64,000 nt of DNA, taken from the NCBI GenBank assembly GCA_964019425.1, contig OZ025806.1:429374-493373 (forward strand), given 5' to 3'. A program made the position numbers and the translations under genes. The notes under the pieces were generated by a model. It made no database searches. It was not told the origin of the DNA and worked only from the letters and a program-made list of their open reading frames with translations. Within the stretch, counting starts at the first letter, position 1, and each line of letters starts with the position of its first letter. The DNA comes from Flectonema sp. DT1601 (taxonomy: Eukaryota; Euglenozoa; Diplonemea; Diplonemida; Diplonemidae). This document shows, piece after piece, positions 41,917 to 52,200 of the stretch.

Positions 41917-43542
41917 TTATGCGACACCATAAACGTAACTGACACCACTACAAATCCCATTGTAGAGATGTTGAGGCCACGTCATGTCGTGGATAAATGG
42001 AAGATCAAGTGCTTGCTTATCAATTGCAATAGCAGTTCGTTTCATGGTGCATGTGTCTTCAAGGTTTTTATAGGTATCATGCATACGTGATATTTCTAGT
42101 ATAATGTGGGAAAGTTTTGTTGTGTATCCCTGAACAGCCTTGGTTAGCACATCGTATTCGGTTTCTAAGGCGTCGTGAACTTTATCAAAAGTTTCTCTGG
42201 TTGGAATTTGTTTTCGTAGTCGGAGTCTCTTACACACGATGTCCTTTTCTTTATTTTTAGCATCAAGACCGATTCTAACGGATTCCATCTGTGCTTCTAA
42301 TCTTTCTCTTTCTTCAATAATGCACACTACTCTGTTTTCGAGTGTTGATAGTAGTTTTTGTTGTTGTTTTACTTTGAACATGAGTGCATCTTGGACCTTT
42401 TTATTCAACTTACGACCTTCAATGTCGAGATTAATGAGTTGGCGTTTATACTTCTTTCGCAATGATAGAGCGTGTAAGACTAAATCCGCACTTTTTGTGA
42501 TTACTTCTGCGGTGGTAGGTCTGGAAGCATCAATGGGAGGAGTGGTTTCGTAGAGTCCTTGAATAATCTCCTTAGCTCTTGAATCGAGGATGATATCCAG
42601 TGGTGGTTGTTGTGATGCTGTCCCACCCATGTGATTATTTTTACTAGAAGAACCATCAAGCACTAAGCATTGTTCATTAATGCGAAGACCTTCAACTTTG
42701 TCTTCCAAGTCCGAGAAGAGAAGGCTGACAACATTTTCCATTCCTCGCATGTGTTGCTCACTTTCAACAATCATCAGATCGATGTCATCTGTTGCTTTCT
42801 TATGATGTTTAGTCTCAGTTGTGATTAGTTGATCTGTTATGTCTTTTGTACGTTCAGATTCTGGACGAGACATTCGAAGGTTTTGTCTCATTTCACATCC
42901 AGTCAAAGCACCCGACTCGGTCATACTTTTCATTTCAATAATAAACTGTCGGACTTGTCCCAAAGTGTGATATTCTTGTTGAATGTCATTGAGGGCTAAC
43001 TCAACACGTTTTTTAACATTTTGAACATCTCTAACTTTACTTCGAAGTTCATTGTTCGTATCAGTTCGCGACTTCTTAGCTATCTTGTCGGCTTCTCTCT
43101 TCAGGTCGTGAGACTTCTTTCGGAGGTCGTGTGTGTATGTTGTGTTCTCAATTGCCTGTTCTGCTACTTTAATTGACTCATCAAGCCAGTCCTTGACTGG
43201 TCTATGAGTAGGTAACGTTATGTCCCCTTCAGGTAAAGGAGACGACGTTGGTAGTTTCTTGTTAATACTACCGAACGATACTTTTCTATTCAACAGTTGT
43301 CTATCATTCTCTTTTTCTCTCTCTTTCGCTAAATATTCTCTTGGTGTTTCTAACATTGACGGGGTCTGTGGAGGTAGCGGTGGAATCTTTTTCCTTCCCT
43401 GTTGTCCCTTTGGAGAAGGGTTACAACCACTTTTTAATCTCACCCTTCGAAGTACTTTGTGGTCATACTTCTCTGTTGCCATTTGCATCGTAGATTTCAA
43501 CCTGTTGCAAGCAGGTTGATCTAGTCCGGTATTGAATACCAT
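41917..43542 (-). CDS. Tektin-like coiled-coil protein
   Basis: This is a 541-residue single-exon protein. After a Pro/Lys-rich N-terminal ~110 residues, the protein is helical to residue ~510. Two segments resemble tektins: the N-terminal part around RTDTNNELRSKVRDVQNVK (the tektin helix 1A/1B region has a comparable TNxxLxxRxxDIxxWK phrase) and, near the end, KNLEDTCTMKRTAIAIDKQ, comparable to the LEDTxxxLExxIxxK phrase near the tektin C-terminus. Tektins form filaments inside axonemal doublet microtubules. The canonical RPNVELC nonapeptide is not seen, so this may be a diverged tektin or a tektin-related bundle protein. The downstream neighbour in the block is an acyltransferase and the upstream one is DNAI7-like, the latter supporting a flagellar setting. 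Start ATG 43542 is 18 nt after CTCTGAACAG. Confidence 0.7.
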   Translation of the reverse strand: MVFNTGLDQPACNRLKSTMQMATEKYDHKVLRRVRLKSGCNPSPKGQQGRKKIPPLPPQTPSMLETPREYLAKEREKENDRQLLNRKVSFGSINKKLPTSSPLPEGDITLPTHRPVKDWLDESIKVAEQAIENTTYTHDLRKKSHDLKREADKIAKKSRTDTNNELRSKVRDVQNVKKRVELALNDIQQEYHTLGQVRQFIIEMKSMTESGALTGCEMRQNLRMSRPESERTKDITDQLITTETKHHKKATDDIDLMIVESEQHMRGMENVVSLLFSDLEDKVEGLRINEQCLVLDGSSSKNNHMGGTASQQPPLDIILDSRAKEIIQGLYETTPPIDASRPTTAEVITKSADLVLHALSLRKKYKRQLINLDIEGRKLNKKVQDALMFKVKQQQKLLSTLENRVVCIIEERERLEAQMESVRIGLDAKNKEKDIVCKRLRLRKQIPTRETFDKVHDALETEYDVLTKAVQGYTTKLSHIILEISRMHDTYKNLEDTCTMKRTAIAIDKQALDLPFIHDMTWPQHLYNGICSGVSYVYGVA

Positions 43543-43944
43543 TTTATAAATGGATCATTACTGTTCAGAGAAACAAAATATTAATAATTTCTAATAAATT
43601 CATGCATCGGTAAAAGTCCCACCCTCACTGATACCTATCCACCTGCGAGAAAGGAAATGACCTTACAAATGTCGACGTAATAATTAAGTCGTATTTGCGA
43701 AAACGCAAATCCAAAAAAAAAAAGAAAAAAAAAAGGAATCTTTTTGTTAATATAAAACAATGTTGTGTGTTGGGGTGTAATAACCAAAACTACTGAAGAC
43801 TGAGGAAAAAGTTTTTTTTTTTTTTTTTTTCCCTCTCTCCCCTGGAGTCCTTTCGGACTCAAAGACTACCAATCGAAAGCTAACTGTAGGCCAAACCCGC
43901 AAGGCCAAGGGGCTCTTTGATTCATAACAAGTCTTTCATATGCA

Positions 43945-45981
43945 CTAACCAAAACTAAGAGGTCTGGTGAGTGCGAGTATTTCAAAAACCGCAGATCGTA
44001 GTAACAACGAACTATTATCATATCGACGTCGTACCTCATCCGGATTCTCTGATGACGCGCTGAGACACATGTAGAGATTTATATGCGATTCGTGCCCTTC
44101 AGCAATCTGAATATTCGCACACTCTGCACGCTCATCACACTGCGTGACTGCACAGCGACCAATACCATAACTGTTTGTTGTTGTTTTTAGTACTTAAGAT
44201 GATGTAAAAACAGCGTCAGTGCTTATCTCAACATAAATTACTCTCTACACATACCGAATAGTATTCCACTTATGAGGTTCTGGCTTGAGTGCTGCGGTAG
44301 ACCCTTCCAGACGAGTATCGTGAGAGATGCGAAAGAGTGCTTCCGTAGGACCTTCGCAAGTGATTCCAGGTTGCAGTCCAGGACGAGCAGCATTGTGTCT
44401 GGAGCTACAGAAGGCGTGCATCGTACAGAAGTTTGCAACGTCTTCGTAAGCGAGCAGTTCCATCTTACGAGATTTCGGTAACACATCTGGAAAATATGCC
44501 GCATCGCCATCAGTAAATATAAAATTATAACCTGAGTCACTTAACTTTCTTAATAACGTAGCTGGGGTGTGCCAACTATCACGAAGGGGATCTAATTCAG
44601 GTTCATCAGGTACGACTACTTTACACATGTTGTCTTTTACTAATATCTGAACTTCTCTATCAGAAATCTCACCTCGACGACGACCTTCGATAGTAAACAA
44701 AACTTCATTATCTGAGAGTGGGATGAGAGACCATTCTTCATATGGAACGTCAAATCCCTTTTCTTGAATTATCGCCATGCAGGCCAAGTGTTGTGTACCA
44801 AACGAAACAGTTCTCGTGTCTCTCTTGAAATCGAAATCAGTTGTTCCTTGCATCTGCCAAGCCTTTAGCTCGGGACTCCAAATACCAACAAAAGGTGCCA
44901 AATGACGAACTACAATATTTGGAGGTACTACAAAAGATACTTTCAGAGGTTTTGCTCCATCTAAATCAGTAGTCTGAGCAGGTGGGTAAGGATGACGTTG
45001 TAAACCATGAGCCAGAACTGTTTCATGACGTAGAGTCCATTCTTTAACTTGAGATGGTAATTTAGGATACTGAAGTACTTCTATAAATAAAACACATCCG
45101 AGAGCGTGATACTGAGAACCTGGCTCTTGATCATACGCCTGTATGGTCATCGGGTCAAAATTCATTTGCATAACTCGTATCCCTCTCTCTTTAACCAAGT
45201 CGAGTGCTTTTGGGACATATGCTCCCTCCTTGGGACCTATTGAAACTCCCAGTTCTCGGTAGTCGATTCCTCTGTGACGGGGTCGACGATCACCTGCCCA
45301 CAATCCATATTGAAGAGCTTCATTTTCTTTACAAAGTGTTATCCCTTGTTCTTCATCTTGGTCAATATATTTATCTAAGAATTGAAGCATATTAGCAGTC
45401 ATAGTATCTAACTTACTGAGAATCATTTCATAGACTCCAATTAGTGAGCGAGTGTGAAATAGAATTTTATCGTTTCCCTTTCCGGTCATATCAGCGACGA
45501 CTGCCTTGTCCTGTTCTGCGAGTATATTTTGAATTAGATGATAGGCGTCAAGGATGCCGGCAAAATCGATGTCTAGGTTGCGTGTTGTGTCTTCACCTGC
45601 ATCGTTGTTTTCTTCTTCCCAGTTAGAAAGAAAGTCGTTAACGTCGGCTTCTGAATTTACGTTAGGTAACCAAGAGTCTACTACTATGTGTTCCCATTCT
45701 TTGTGTTTCTCATATTCTCGCAATGCTAATAGCAGTCGATGGTCTTTATCACTTCCTATTGGTTTGTACAGTTGTTGTTCTCTGGCAAGACGTTCTCTCT
45801 CCAACATTCTCATGTGCTGTTCTGCTTCTCTTTTGGTTTTATCAGTTTTTTCATTCTGTACTCTCTCTCTCTCGTGTTGCTTAAAAAGTTTATCTGCCGC
45901 TTCCTGTGCCCTCTTGCAGAGTTCTTCTTGTCTCTTCATGTCTTCCTCTAGCTTTTTTTGTTGTTTTGCTTTCGACGGCAT
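43945..45981 (-). CDS. DNAI7: Dynein axonemal intermediate chain 7-like (DNAI7/CASC1/IC97)
   Basis: Exons 45981-44255 and 44170-43945 give 650 residues. The 84-nt intron has a GTATGT donor and AAACAG acceptor, and exon 2 adds 75 residues in phase (starting at RYGIGRC, ending RPLSFG). The N-terminus is a highly charged helix with KRxEE-type repeats, followed by KEWEHIVVDSWLPN and NDFLSNWEEENND. These match the CASC1 family's EWEHYL...LPD and INxW...EEN pattern as I remember it. The middle shows several Trp-containing beta-rich stretches. DNAI7/IC97 is an inner-arm dynein-associated protein of motile cilia. The upstream frame can be read to 46026 from a non-ATG codon; the ATG at 45981 directly follows 15 A residues, downstream of an acceptor-like AAAACAG. 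Confidence 0.85.
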
Positions 45982-47427
45982 TTTTTTTTTTTTTTTTGTT
46001 GTACTTTTTTTTTTTTTTTTAGTCAACTGTTTTCGGTTGGATAAAAAAAAAATGTAACCATCAACTAAATACTACCTGCTGTGCTATGACTCCAGACTCA
46101 TATTCGTACTGTGTGAGAATATTATTTTGACGGTTGATGTCAAGTCTAGGATGGTGATGCAATAAATGATGGGTGTAGGTCACTATTTTAACAAAGATGC
46201 TAGCTACCCTTGCATCTGTCATGGAAACACAAAGCTTTTTTTTTTTTTTTTTTTTTTTTTCCGAATACGAAAAAATAGAATTAAATATAACGCAAAAACT
46301 GTTTCAAGCGTCGATTAAGATTCCTTCGGTAGGGATAATTTTTTATCAGAGACCAAATTCTTAAAAAACAACAAAAACAAATCGAAAACACGCACGTGTA
46401 TGTTGGTGGACTTTGTGTGTCCCGTTTGTTGATGCTCATTGTCCAAAACCGACTACAGTAGCACAATATTTTTCATTTTATTAATAACTTTTCATTCAGT
46501 ATGAGATGCTACTTCTACATTACTAGAAAAGGAAATAAAATGCCTTGCAATGTATCCGTGGGCTTCGCCCCCCAGAATTGTGCAAAGTTTTTTTTTCTTA
46601 TTCACAACAGAATTAGTTTTATTAATTAATTTTTTTCTTCTTTTTTTTCTTTAAAAGATTGTGGTTTTTTTTTTTTTTTTTTTTTGAAACAAAAAGAGTA
46701 TTATATTATTTTAGTATTTAAAAAAATGCAAATAAAATATGAAAAAGGAAAAAAATGAGAATTGAGAGAGAAAAAAAGAGATAATTGTGTGAGACGGTTT
46801 CTTTTTTTTTTTTTTTTTTTAAAATTAATTTGGAACACTCAACAAGAACTAAGAATATTTAAAGAAAAAAAAAGAAAAACAGCTGACACACATTTGTGAT
46901 GAACGAGACTACGAGTGACACATTATGTAATATGAAAGTCTGATTCGCAAATCCAAAGACGATCTGTGTTTTTTTAAAACAAAAACTTTTTTTCACACAT
47001 ACTTTTTGATTTGTTTGTGCGTAATCCTAATAAAGGATACTGGTTAAGTTATACTGTCACAAGTCTCTTTTCTACCGAACAATAGGATTGCTGGTATAAA
47101 ATAAAAAGAAAAAAGAAAAGAGGGTTTCCGACATCCAACTGGTCGAATTGATGAAAAAAAAAGAAAAAGAAACAAGTTTCCTTTTATGTAAAGCAAGTGT
47201 ATGTACGACGAGAAGAAGGGGGGAAAAAAATAAATAAATAAAAAATAATAACGACTTCTGAAGAAGGAACCTTCGGTTGACGGGGAAAGGAAAATTCAGT
47301 AAAATGTATTGAAAAAAAAGCCTCAACGCGTCAGTCAATCACCCCCCGACTGAGTCAAGGTCGTGGATCGTTCCGCATGAGTAACTTCTCAACGATGAAT
47401 GTCATACTAACAACACATTTAATGTCT
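45982..47427. other. 1.4 kb gene-free spacer
   Basis: Poly(A)/poly(T) runs near 45983-46018, 46238-46260, 46662-46684 and 46801-46820. No coding gene is supported; it presumably holds the 3' flank of the MFS gene and the leader of DNAI7. Confidence 0.65.
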
Positions 47428-48948
47428 TTAGTCTTTTGGAATGAGGGAGGAACTTTCTGTAGCTCCACCGGCTTCACTGATAGCCCTGTCAAGAGCACCA
47501 ACACTACTTTCATAGTCTCCAATAGTTGAGGTTGGATCACTAAGAAGGTTCGGCATTCTTGTCATGACTGTCGCAGACTTTGGAATAAATAAATGAACCA
47601 ACACCATCGCGAGTATAAACCCAACAGAGCAGACAATTGAAGCAATCAAATAACTGCCGCCTTGCATGTCGATAATCGCTCCAGTGAGAGGAGGTCCAAT
47701 AAGTGACCCACTTCCAAACCCAAGATAAATAATAGAAAGAATTGATCCTAATTGTGGACCTGCAAAATGATCAGCAGCAACAGCAGGATAACACGTGATA
47801 CAACCAGCAACAAAGAATCCAACAGCCCCAGCAAACACAGCCTGTGTGATGTAGGTTGCGCAGAATGGCCACGCGATCATCATTGCACCGCACACAAAGT
47901 GAGCCCATTTAAACATTCTTATATTACCCCAACGTCTGCTGAAGTCTCCCCAAACAATATTTCCAACTGTTTGAGAGATTCCAAAAATTGACAGCAGCCA
48001 TGTCGCTGCGGAATCAGAAACTGGATGTCTATCGAGGTAAGGCTTATCAGTTCCCATCGCTTCCGCAAACTGCGGTATATAAATCACAAGAGAGAAGAAT
48101 CCATATGTAAACAATAACCCAACAACAAATAGGGTTATGACTGTTCTTGATGTGATGATTTGTTTTAGTTTTAAATGAGACTCTGGATCCTCTAAAGGAC
48201 AAACATATGGCAGTCTCCTCTTCATGAGAAGAGCAGCCATCAGAGCTGGGATTGATAGCAGTGCAATTATTCGAAATGGTCCCCTCCAAGCATCATTACC
48301 ATCACGTTCTACTAAGTAATTAGCTAAAAGGGGAACTGCTGTGGTTCCAGCTCCACTCCCTGCATAAACTAATCCAAAAGCAAGTGATCTCTTCTTATCA
48401 AACCACTGACCAACAACAGACAGCCCTGGTGCTATAGTACACCCGGCACTGATACCTAAAAAGATTCCAAATGAAAAAATAAGCTCAACATAAGAATGGC
48501 AATACGACGAAACAAAGAATCCAGCACCAAGAGACACTGCAGCAGTTGACAAAACAGGTCTCGGTCCATATTTATCACAACACTTTCCAGCTATAAGTCC
48601 AACGACAGGTGTTAGTCCGTTAGCTATCGAATAGATTAAAGAGACTTGCCAGTTGTTTGGTTTTCCAAGGTCATCATCGTGTTTTAAATTCTTAATAAAA
48701 ACACTGTATGAATTAATAGCTCCGAGCACTGTGAATTGAAGTGTGAAGGCGCAGAGTACCATCAACCAACCAGTCATGCCATCAGCTTCTTCAGGTGATT
48801 TCAATTTGTCAATCTCCTCTCTCTGTGCTTGAATAACCCAAGTCTGTTGTATTGTATTTTCTTTTAGGTGTTCAATTTCCTTTTTTAACTCGTCAATGAC
48901 TAGGCTGTCGTCGTCGACATCATCAGAAGGGAAGGCAGGATGCCCCAT
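47428..48948 (-). CDS. Major facilitator superfamily transporter (OFA / monocarboxylate type)
   Basis: This is a 506-residue single-exon protein. An unusual N-terminal cytosolic segment of about 50 residues is acidic then coiled coil (ELKKEIEHLKENTIQQ). It is followed by 12 hydrophobic spans between about residue 55 and 470. The cytosolic loop after TM2 reads GKCCDKYGPRPVL, close to the MFS motif A (GxxxDxxGxRxxL). WFDKKRSLAFGL after TM4 is the phrase typical of SLC16 monocarboxylate and oxalate/formate antiporter-like proteins (R-x-LAxGx). The C-terminus ends in SSLIPKD. The substrate is probably a carboxylate, but this is inferred from family resemblance only. The ATG at 48948 lies 16 nt after an acceptor-like TTCAATAG. 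Confidence 0.92.
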   Translation of the reverse strand: MGHPAFPSDDVDDDSLVIDELKKEIEHLKENTIQQTWVIQAQREEIDKLKSPEEADGMTGWLMVLCAFTLQFTVLGAINSYSVFIKNLKHDDDLGKPNNWQVSLIYSIANGLTPVVGLIAGKCCDKYGPRPVLSTAAVSLGAGFFVSSYCHSYVELIFSFGIFLGISAGCTIAPGLSVVGQWFDKKRSLAFGLVYAGSGAGTTAVPLLANYLVERDGNDAWRGPFRIIALLSIPALMAALLMKRRLPYVCPLEDPESHLKLKQIITSRTVITLFVVGLLFTYGFFSLVIYIPQFAEAMGTDKPYLDRHPVSDSAATWLLSIFGISQTVGNIVWGDFSRRWGNIRMFKWAHFVCGAMMIAWPFCATYITQAVFAGAVGFFVAGCITCYPAVAADHFAGPQLGSILSIIYLGFGSGSLIGPPLTGAIIDMQGGSYLIASIVCSVGFILAMVLVHLFIPKSATVMTRMPNLLSDPTSTIGDYESSVGALDRAISEAGGATESSSLIPKD

Positions 48949-49267
48949 TCTTATTCCTTGACTTCTATTGAAGATAAGTATATCAAATAAATATACGTGA
49001 AGATAAAGTATCGCAATATAGAATAGGTTTAGCCATCAAAGGAAAATCAAAAGAATAAAATTCTAATTGAGCAACTCTTGACAATATTCTGAAGGGATGG
49101 GGAAAACAAAAGTAAAATACCAACGACGCACTCGTAAAGTAAGCGAACCTGCAATATGTGCAGCACGAATTGAACAAAAAAATTGCACACGAATACTGTA
49201 ACAAAACAAAGACAATAGTAGAAACAGAAAGTAGTCTCGAATAATTGAGATTACTAAACAACACAAC
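48949..49267. other. Short spacer
   Basis: AT-rich; nothing beyond the acceptor-like TTCAATAG (- strand, ending at 48965) before the MFS start. Confidence 0.6.
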
Positions 49268-52200
49268 TCAGTCACAGAATAGACATTTTCCCATCTCAGA
49301 TGCTCCGCACGGGCAAAGGCCCACAGAAGGAGTTGTGTCCAGAGTGATGTCAGCTTTTATTTCATTATTACAATGAATGCAGTACCCTAGTCGTGCAATC
49401 CCACAGTTACACATTTGTGCGCCAAGTAGCTGCTTTTCACGTTTTATTTGTTGGTCAGCAGTTTCCGACTTGGATCCCAATGCAGCTCTGTTTAGAACTC
49501 TTTCTTTCTTATCGTGGTAGGTGTCTTCTTCTTTACCTTCGGTGCATTTCCCGACCATAAATAAGTCTTCTTGCCTGCCGCTTTCTGCGAGAATGCGTCG
49601 CTTTTTTTCTTCGAAGGACGGGCCACCGAAATCCCTCCCGAAGGCAAACTTTCGATCTTCTCGTTTCTGGTCGTCTTCACAAGTCATCACCAACATACTT
49701 GATAGAAGCAAGAACAGATGGCTGCAGGCTGGACATGTTGCAGGGAGATCGATTGACGACAGCTCTTCAGGAAATCCCACGTCGCAGGATGGGCAGCGAA
49801 AGAGTCCACGTCCAGAGCGGGTTTTCATGCCGTCGACGCCAGAGCGACGAGTTGGATCAAATTTCAGAGGGGACTCTCCGTCGGAGTCTGGGAATGGACA
49901 GGGTGGGATCTCAACTTTCTTCCTTTGCTCTTCCCGACGTTTTTGTAGAAGGTAGAGGCCGTCTTCCTCATCACTGCTGTCACTGTCAAAAGGAAGCGAC
50001 TCAGAGTGGGTTTCTTTCCTTCCAACTGGTGGAGGAGGTGGGGGAGGCTGTGAGCGGTTTTCATTAGACAACTGACCCAAGTCAGGGAGAGAACTGAAGT
50101 CGGTATCGGCCTTCTTTTGAATGCTGCTCACAACAGCTGGAAGAATAGGTTCCTGATGGGGAGCTTCCACTTGTTCTTGAATTCCTTCTTCATTACTATC
50201 CAACTGTGAGGGAGGTGGCTGAGGTTGTGATTGCACAGCTGCTGTCTGTCCCTGCTGTCCGACTACTTCTACCCTAATGATTGATGGCTGTTGTTGCTTT
50301 TGTTTCTGCAGCAGAATATTCTTTTTCTCTAAATTCTTGCCGTCACTATGAGCAGCAGAGAGTTTATTTTCCAACACCTGAACTTCTCCCTTTAGTGAAG
50401 CAACCTCCGTGAGTCTTTCAGCGACAACGTTATTTAGTGCTTCTTGAAGTCCTGCTGTTTGCTCACCAGCAGAAATCTTTGAGAGAGCGGCAGTCTCTTC
50501 AGCCGTCAGTAGCTTTTCTTCAAGTTCCAGACGTTGGTTGCGTTCTCCGGATATTTCTGAGGCGAAGAATTCCGCGCAACTCTTTTCTTCTTCAAGTCTT
50601 GTCATCAGCTCATCGAACTTCTTCTGCTGCTTTCTCTGTTCCGTCAGCTGTTGAGCAAAGAACTCTGCGCATTCCTTCTCTTCCGCTAATGCCGCCTGCA
50701 CCTCTCGTAGTTGTTGTTCGTACTCAGCTCTCATTATCTTTGCTCCCTCTGATTCCGCTTGTTGCATTTGCATTGCGAATTCCGAAGCAGCGTGTTTTTC
50801 CGTCTTTTTGAGCTGAGTCTTCTTAAGTGTGTGTTCTGCTTGAATTTGCTCAGCGAAGAACGCAGCGCACGCACGTTCCTGTTCAAGAAGTTCCTCTGTT
50901 TGAGTTAACAGATATTTAAGTCGAGATTGTTCAGTGGAAGCCTCACTCTCAATTGTTTGTTTACTTTCTTGTAGTTTGGCGTATGAAGTGGCTGACTCTT
51001 CCATGAGTTGTTGGAGTTTCTGTTCTCTTTCATTCTGTTCTTCGATCTGTCTTTCAGTATCTTGAAGCTGTGATTCTAATATCCTTTTGTGTCTGAGTGA
51101 CGCAGCGATGAACTCTTTTTCTTCCGCAGTTTGAATTTTGCTCTTTTCAGCTCCAGCAGTGGCCCTCGTTATGGAATCTATTTCACTTTTCAATCTTTCC
51201 TTTGCAGCATCTCTTCGAAGTCTGGTACTCTCTTCCTTGGCTTTTCTCTTGTCTCTTTCAATTCTAATTTTCTCTTCGGCATCTCTCATTACAGCTTTGC
51301 GAGCTTCTTCTCGTTCTCGTTGTGCCAGATCTTTTTTTCTCTGTGCGAAGCTAGCTGCATCTTCTTCATGCTGTTGAACTTTAGAAGCTAATTGAGCGAC
51401 TGCGTGCGCCTGTTTTATAATTATTGCACCACAAATGGCATCAACAAAACACAACAATAGTTTTCAGACTGGTGGCATACCTTTCGAATGTTTTCTGTTG
51501 ATAAGTGACTGAGCTGTTCTTCAAGTGTGTTGACCTGTTGGTTGTTAAGTTGATGTTGTGTTGTAAAACATTAATAAGACTTCCCTAAAGATAAGTCGGA
51601 GGAGGAGGAGGTACATACTCTGGAAAGTTGTTCCGCAGTGGCCGCTTGCCCGTTCGTAATTTCGTCAGCGATTTGCTGTTTGGCCTGTTCCAGTTCAGAT
51701 TCCTTTCGTTTGCGGAGTATTTCGATCTCTTCTTCCTTTTTCCGGAGTTTTGCTTCCTCCTCTTGTTCCTTTATTGCTCGCAGTGAGTCAAGCTCTTGTT
51801 GTTGTTGTTGACGGAGCTGAGTTATCTCTGCTTCCTTTTCCTTTTCGTTGTCGGCTTTGAGGTGTTGAACTTCCTCTTCAGAAGCTTTCTTAAGTGCGGA
51901 AATCTCGCGCTCTCGTTGTTCGGTTTCCTGACGACGGGCTTCAGCGAGTGCGTCAGCTTTTTCCTCCTCCAGCCTGGCTACTTCGGTTTCCTTTTCCTTT
52001 TCCTTGTCAGCTTTGAGTGCGGTAATTTCGAGTTCTCGCTGTTCAGATTCCTGACGATGAGCTTCAGCGAGAGCGTTAGCCTTCTCCTCTTCAAGACGAG
52101 CAAGTTCCACTTCCTTTTCTCTCTCCTTGCTGACCTTAACGTGTTGTACTTCTTCTTCAGAGGCTTGCATTAGCGCAGCAATTTCACGCTCTCGTTGGTC

